From contig JAJFVL010000008.1 in NCBI GenBank assembly GCA_021371855.1, forward strand, positions 1-64,000: a stretch of 64,000 nucleotides of DNA, given 5' to 3'. This document shows positions 59,598-64,000 of the stretch, piece after piece (the first letter of the stretch is position 1; each line of letters starts with the position of its first letter). The translations under genes were made by a program, and so were the position numbers. Source of the DNA: Bacteroidales bacterium. GTDB lineage: Bacteria > Bacteroidota > Bacteroidia > Bacteroidales > VadinHA17. The notes beneath the pieces were generated by a model. That model was given only the letters and a program-made list of their open reading frames with translations, searched no databases and had not been told where the DNA came from.

Positions 59598-62500
59598 ATG
59601 ATCACCTTCTTTGAATGCGTCTCAAAAAATCTAATAGCAGTCGGCACATCAGAAAAGCTTCCGGCGAAAGAAATTGAAAAACTATCGTGGCTCTTTGGTG
59701 ATGCCAATCTTCTTACCACAGACAATATTGAGGGTACATTCGTTGGTCCCCGGAAAGAGATGATCACACCCTGGAGTACAAATGCCGTTGAGATAACCCA
59801 GAATATGGGAATTACCGGTATAAAAAGGATAGAAGAATTTCATGTTGCTGCCTCACAAAAACCTGACTACGATCCAATGCTTCAATCGTTATATAAAGGA
59901 CTCGATCAGAGAATTTTCACCATTGAAAAACAACCCGATCCTGTTATTTATATTGAAAACATTAAAGAATATAACCAGAAAGAAGGTCTTGCTCTTAACG
60001 ATGATGAGATTGAATATCTCGATAACCTGAGTAAGTCGATCGGACGAAGGTTGACCGACAGTGAAGTATTTGGTTTTTCACAGGTTAATTCAGAACACTG
60101 CCGCCATAAAATTTTTAACGGATCATTCGTACTTTCCGGAGAAGAAAAGGAAGCCACTCTGTTTCAGATGATAAAGGAAACAACAAAGGCTAATCCAAAT
60201 AAGGTCGTCTCAGCGTATAAAGATAATTGTGCATTTGTTCAGGGCCCCATTGTTGAACAATTCGCACCTGCCACACAGGATAAATCGGACTATTTCAACA
60301 TAAAAGACTTTGAATCTGTTCTTTCGCTGAAAGCAGAAACACATAATTTCCCGACTACTGTTGAACCCTTTAATGGTGCAGCAACCGGGACCGGTGGTGA
60401 GATAAGGGACCGTATTGCAGGTGGAAAGGGAGCTTTCCCTATAGCCGGGACAGCAGTTTACATGACCTCTTATCCACGTCCTGATGGCGCCCGTCCATGG
60501 GAAAAAGCCACAAAGGAAAGACCATGGCTCTATCAGACACCTGAAGATATTTTAATTAAAGCATCAAACGGAGCAAGCGACTTTGGCAACAAATTCGGAC
60601 AACCTCTGATATGCGGTTCAGTTTTCACATTCGAACATTTTGAGAATCTTAAGAATTGGGGCTATGACAAGGTAATAATGCTTGCCGGCGGGATAGGAAT
60701 AGGCAAAAAGAAGGATAGTGAAAAAGATATCCCTGAGAAGGGTGACCTGATAGTGTTGCTTGGAGGTGATAATTACAGGATAGGTATGGGTGGAGGAGCC
60801 GTTTCGTCAGTCGACACCGGGAAATACGATAGCTCAATTGAGCTTAATGCCGTGCAGAGAGCAAATCCCGAGATGCAAAAAAGAGTTTATAATGCAATAA
60901 GGGCTTTAAGTGAGCTTGAAAATAATCCGGTTGTATCAATTCATGACCATGGGGCTGGTGGCCATCTCAACTGTCTTTCGGAGCTGGTTGAAGCTACAGG
61001 AGGTAAAGTCGATATAAGCAAACTGCCTGTTGGCGACCCTACTCTTTCGGCCAGGGAGATCATTGGCAACGAATCGCAGGAAAGAATGGGACTTGTGATG
61101 AAGAAAGTAAATATTGACACCCTGAGAAAAATATCCGAAAGAGAAAGAGCTCCTTTTTATGTAATCGGAGAGGTTACCGGGGATATGCAATTTACTCTCG
61201 AGAATCCGGTTACCGGTGAAAAGCCTATCGACATTGAACTGGCATCACTCTTCGGCAACCCGCCCAAAACAATAATGAACGATAAAGCTGAAGAGAGTAG
61301 TTACAAAAAACTGGAATACAGCATTGATAAGATACACGATTATGCAAATCAGGTTCTTCAGATTGAGGAGGTTGCCTGCAAAGACTGGCTCACAAATAAA
61401 GTCGACAGGTCAGTCACCGGACGGCTTGCAAAGCAGCAATGTGCCGGCCCTTTACAATTACCTTTAAATGATCTTGGGGCCATTGCACTCGACTACAGAG
61501 GAAAAAAGGGTATGGCAACATCGTTGGGACACGCTCCGGCAGCAGGTCTTGTCGACCCCGCGGCCGGCTCTGTACTGTCTATTGCTGAGGCTCTTACAAA
61601 CATCATATGGGCTCCCCTGACTGATAAATTAAAAAGTGTGTCATTGTCTGCCAACTGGATGTGGCCGTGTAAAAATCCCGGAGAGGATGCAAGACTTTAC
61701 TCAGCTGTTGAAGCAGCCAGTAATTTCACAATATCTCTTGGCATAAACATACCTACAGGAAAGGACAGCCTTTCAATGACCCAGAAATACAATGGTAAAG
61801 TAGTCTATTCCCCCGGTACTGTAATAATATCCGCATCAGGAGAAGTGAGCGATATACGGAAAATTGTTGAACCCGTAATAGTTAATGATCCGTATACAAG
61901 TCTTCTGTATATCGACATGAGCAGAGACAGTCTTAAACCAGGAGGCAGCAGCTTTGCCCAGATAATCAACAGGCTTGGTGATGAAGTTCCCACGGTTAAA
62001 GATCCGGCCTATTTTGCTGATGTCTTTAATGTAATTCAGGATCTGATCCGTAAAGGTAAAATTCTTTCAGGTCACGATATATCTGCAGGCGGAATGTTAA
62101 CCACCCTTCTTGAAATGTGCTTTTCGAACCTTTCAGGAGGAATTACTGTCAACCTTTCAGCTCTGAATGAAAGTGATACTGTAAAAATACTTTTCAGTCA
62201 GAATCCAGGTATCATTATACAGGTAAAGGATGAGGATGAAATAGCCGAGACCCTTCTGGAAAACGGAATATCCTATTTTTCAATCGGTCATCCCGTGGAA
62301 GAAAGAACTCTGTTTGTAACAAACTTTGAGAATACGATAACATTTGATATTGATGAGCTCCGCGATAAATGGTTCCGTACCTCATATCTGCTCGACCGCA
62401 GGCAGTGCGGAACAAAACTTGCCCTGGAACGGTTTGAAAACTATAAGAACCATGATCTGAATTTTAATCTGGGCAAGTTCACAGGTACTTTCAAATCCCT

Positions 62501-63287
62501 TGGGATATCGCCCGACAGAAGAAAAAGATCCGGAACCCGTGCAGCAATAATCAGGGAAAAAGGGGTCAATGGCGACAGGGAAATGGCATATGCCCTTTAC
62601 CTTGCCGGTTTCGATGTCAAAGATGTCCATATGACCGATCTGATCTCCGGAAGAGAAACCCTCGAAGATATAAGTATGATAGTATTCGTGGGTGGATTTT
62701 CAAATTCTGATGTATTGGGATCTGCCAAGGGATGGGCCGGAGCATTCAGATACAACGATAAGGCAAGAATTGCGCTTGAGAAATTTTACAAAAGAACAGA
62801 TACGCTTTCTCTTGGAGTATGCAACGGGTGCCAGCTGATGGCTGAACTTGGTTTGATATATCCCGGACATAAAGAGATGCCCAGACTTCTCAGGAATGAA
62901 TCTCACAAATTTGAGTCAGGTTTTTTAAGTGTCAGAATATTAAGGAATAATTCTGTAATGCTGGGTAATATGGCCGATATGGAACTCGGAATATGGGTAG
63001 CCCATGGAGAAGGGAAGTTCAGCCTGCCATATCCTGAAAGCAGCTATCAGGTTCCTTTAAAATACAGCAGGCACACCTATCCGGCCAATCCAAACGGATC
63101 AGATTATGATATTGCAGGATTATGTTCTGAAGATGGCCGGCATCTTGTGATGATGCCACATCTTGAGCGTGCTTATTTTCCATGGCAGTGCGGCTATTTT
63201 CCTGCTGACAGAAAAGCTGATGAAGTCACTCCATGGATAAAAGCTTTTGTTAATGCGCGGGAATGGATTGAAAGAAAAAACCGTTAA
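59598..63287 (+). CDS. purL: phosphoribosylformylglycinamidine synthase (single-chain PurL-PurQ)
   Basis: A 1229-residue FGAM synthase, fourth step of purine biosynthesis, using glutamine and ATP. Parts in order: N-terminal domain, FGAM synthetase halves with SQVNSEHCRHKIF, AETHNFPTTVEPFNGAATGTGGEIRD and HDHGAGGHLNCLSELVE, then a second AIRS-like pair, and a C-terminal glutamine amidotransferase (about 970-1229) with the nucleophile Cys in GVCNGCQLMAEL and the His/Glu in MMPHLERAYFPWQ. This long form is typical of Proteobacteria and Bacteroidota. It is monocistronic, with a hairpin over its stop. Confidence 0.95.
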   Translation: MITFFECVSKNLIAVGTSEKLPAKEIEKLSWLFGDANLLTTDNIEGTFVGPRKEMITPWSTNAVEITQNMGITGIKRIEEFHVAASQKPDYDPMLQSLYKGLDQRIFTIEKQPDPVIYIENIKEYNQKEGLALNDDEIEYLDNLSKSIGRRLTDSEVFGFSQVNSEHCRHKIFNGSFVLSGEEKEATLFQMIKETTKANPNKVVSAYKDNCAFVQGPIVEQFAPATQDKSDYFNIKDFESVLSLKAETHNFPTTVEPFNGAATGTGGEIRDRIAGGKGAFPIAGTAVYMTSYPRPDGARPWEKATKERPWLYQTPEDILIKASNGASDFGNKFGQPLICGSVFTFEHFENLKNWGYDKVIMLAGGIGIGKKKDSEKDIPEKGDLIVLLGGDNYRIGMGGGAVSSVDTGKYDSSIELNAVQRANPEMQKRVYNAIRALSELENNPVVSIHDHGAGGHLNCLSELVEATGGKVDISKLPVGDPTLSAREIIGNESQERMGLVMKKVNIDTLRKISERERAPFYVIGEVTGDMQFTLENPVTGEKPIDIELASLFGNPPKTIMNDKAEESSYKKLEYSIDKIHDYANQVLQIEEVACKDWLTNKVDRSVTGRLAKQQCAGPLQLPLNDLGAIALDYRGKKGMATSLGHAPAAGLVDPAAGSVLSIAEALTNIIWAPLTDKLKSVSLSANWMWPCKNPGEDARLYSAVEAASNFTISLGINIPTGKDSLSMTQKYNGKVVYSPGTVIISASGEVSDIRKIVEPVIVNDPYTSLLYIDMSRDSLKPGGSSFAQIINRLGDEVPTVKDPAYFADVFNVIQDLIRKGKILSGHDISAGGMLTTLLEMCFSNLSGGITVNLSALNESDTVKILFSQNPGIIIQVKDEDEIAETLLENGISYFSIGHPVEERTLFVTNFENTITFDIDELRDKWFRTSYLLDRRQCGTKLALERFENYKNHDLNFNLGKFTGTFKSLGISPDRRKRSGTRAAIIREKGVNGDREMAYALYLAGFDVKDVHMTDLISGRETLEDISMIVFVGGFSNSDVLGSAKGWAGAFRYNDKARIALEKFYKRTDTLSLGVCNGCQLMAELGLIYPGHKEMPRLLRNESHKFESGFLSVRILRNNSVMLGNMADMELGIWVAHGEGKFSLPYPESSYQVPLKYSRHTYPANPNGSDYDIAGLCSEDGRHLVMMPHLERAYFPWQCGYFPADRKADEVTPWIKAFVNAREWIERKNR

Positions 63288-63305
63288 CATTTCTGTTAAC
63301 GGTTT
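63278..63305 (+). terminator. hairpin overlapping purL stop codon
   Basis: AAACCGTTAAC pairs perfectly with GTTAACGGTTT (11 bp) around a 6-base loop. The stem contains the purL TAA stop. No strong T-tract follows, so termination efficiency is uncertain. Confidence 0.5.
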
Positions 63306-63355
63306 ACCTGATATCTTATAAAATAAAACGTAGAATCACGGGTCCAGGAGTGGTA

Positions 63356-63913
63356 TCAGCGGGTAGTCGGTGTTAAGGAAACAGACAAAAGCCTTGAATT
63401 ATATTCAGCCGAAGATTGATTGCTACTGCTTATAAGATTTTCCGGAATGATTTTCTCGCTTATTACCTGAATATTGTAGAGTCCGGTATCCTTAATGTAA
63501 AGAGAACCCATAAAAGAATCAGCCCTGAAATAAGGAAAATTTACCTCATTTGAGTTATGCACTACCTTGTCGCATGCCGGAAGAGCTTCAATCCTGCTAT
63601 CAAGTATGCTCAACATAACTGCATTTTTATACTGCAAATTAGTAGTGTCTTTGGTAGCACTCGATAACCATACATTAAAACGGCCCGATTTCGAAATTAG
63701 AACACTCCATTCGGCAGTGTTGCTGGAAGGGTTGGACATATCCTGATAACATTCTGCTTTGTCGACCTTTAAGGAAATAGACCCATCTTCCTGTTGCCGG
63801 ATTTTGTTCTCTGTTGTAACTTTTTTATCCCCACCTGATTTGACCTCATTTTTACATGAATAAAAAAGGGTAATCCCGATCATTATCATCCACACATAAA
63901 AAGTTCTTTTCAT
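63356..63913 (-). CDS. lipoprotein of unknown function
   Basis: A 185-residue lipoprotein: signal with lipobox LFYSC and lipidated Cys at about 20. The mature region is beta-rich (SGRFNVWLSSATKDT, GSLYIKDTGLYNIQVISE) and reminiscent of a carbohydrate-binding or jelly-roll sandwich, but no family was recognised. It is convergent with purL and ends close to the purL hairpin. The start is the ATG at 63913. Confidence 0.6.
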   Translation of the reverse strand: MKRTFYVWMIMIGITLFYSCKNEVKSGGDKKVTTENKIRQQEDGSISLKVDKAECYQDMSNPSSNTAEWSVLISKSGRFNVWLSSATKDTTNLQYKNAVMLSILDSRIEALPACDKVVHNSNEVNFPYFRADSFMGSLYIKDTGLYNIQVISEKIIPENLISSSNQSSAEYNSRLLSVSLTPTTR

Positions 63914-64000
63914 TTTTTGAAATCTTTTAATAAGTTATTTATTATGTAACGGCAAAAATACGATTTCATTATATCACTTTAATTAAAAAACAAATTAATT

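Overview
This 64 kb window looks like chromosomal DNA of a member of the Bacteroidota, probably an anaerobic or facultative Bacteroidales/Marinilabiliales-type environmental organism. The DNA is AT-rich. It carries families typical of that phylum: a DUF5686 outer-membrane protein with a carboxypeptidase-regulatory-like domain, DUF3127, a DUF6660-like Cys/His protein, a free-standing 23S-IVS four-helix-bundle protein, a CusA-TolC fusion, a single-chain PurL-PurQ, and promoter elements of the TAnnTTTG kind. I saw no rRNA, tRNA, CRISPR array, transposase or phage gene.

Layout. (1) 1-700: six 34-bp direct repeats, a four-helix-bundle protein gene and an inverted repeat copy, together resembling a stem-loop IVS-like element. 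(2) 726-5595: mrpBCDEFG cation/proton antiporter genes run directly into a two-[4Fe-4S] ferredoxin, a HycI-type hydrogenase maturation protease and a zinc-ribbon-like protein. This is the 3' part of a membrane [NiFe]-hydrogenase/Mrp-type operon; mrpA and the hydrogenase subunits would have to lie upstream, outside the window. (3) 5.9-11 kb: transketolase, an orphan multi-PAS histidine kinase and a HAD phosphatase. (4) 11.1-17.1 kb: a heavy-metal efflux set with adaptor, a pump fused to an outer-membrane factor, and a small Cys/His protein. (5) 17.3-18.2 kb: a Tat-exported TIM-barrel protein. (6) 18.2-43.3 kb: about 22 minus-strand genes, tightly packed and often overlapping, forming a biosynthetic operon. 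(7) 43.5-64 kb: mostly housekeeping and envelope genes (DUF5686 protein, two peptidyl-prolyl isomerases, YncE/phosphoesterase, M3 and C1 peptidases, YejK-type nucleoid protein, ferritin-VIT fusion, MFS transporter, PurL), separated by repeat-rich spacers.

The 25-kb operon is the centre of interest. It begins with an aromatic amino-acid ammonia-lyase (MIO enzyme), which would supply a cinnamate or coumarate starter. It then has two ACPs, three intact ketosynthases plus two ketosynthase-like proteins without the catalytic cysteine, a FabG reductase, two hotdog dehydratases and a thioesterase, but no enoyl reductase. That set should make an unreduced aryl polyene, as in flexirubin/APE pathways. 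Export and lipid assembly are represented by an MMPL transporter fused to a PlsC acyltransferase and a methyltransferase, LolA, a lipoprotein, a glycosyltransferase, an SMR-type flippase-like protein and two further acyltransferases. Two features go beyond the usual APE set: two radical-SAM proteins with B12-type N-terminal domains, and two tandem phytoene-desaturase-like flavoproteins. That combination recalls the gene sets proposed for ladderane lipids, so the product may be a modified or cyclised aryl-polyene lipid. This is inference.

The other unexplained structure is a pair of quasi-palindromic elements (46.1 kb and 59.2 kb). Both lie between divergent genes and share four 22-nt GC-rich loops, but their stem sequences are entirely different.
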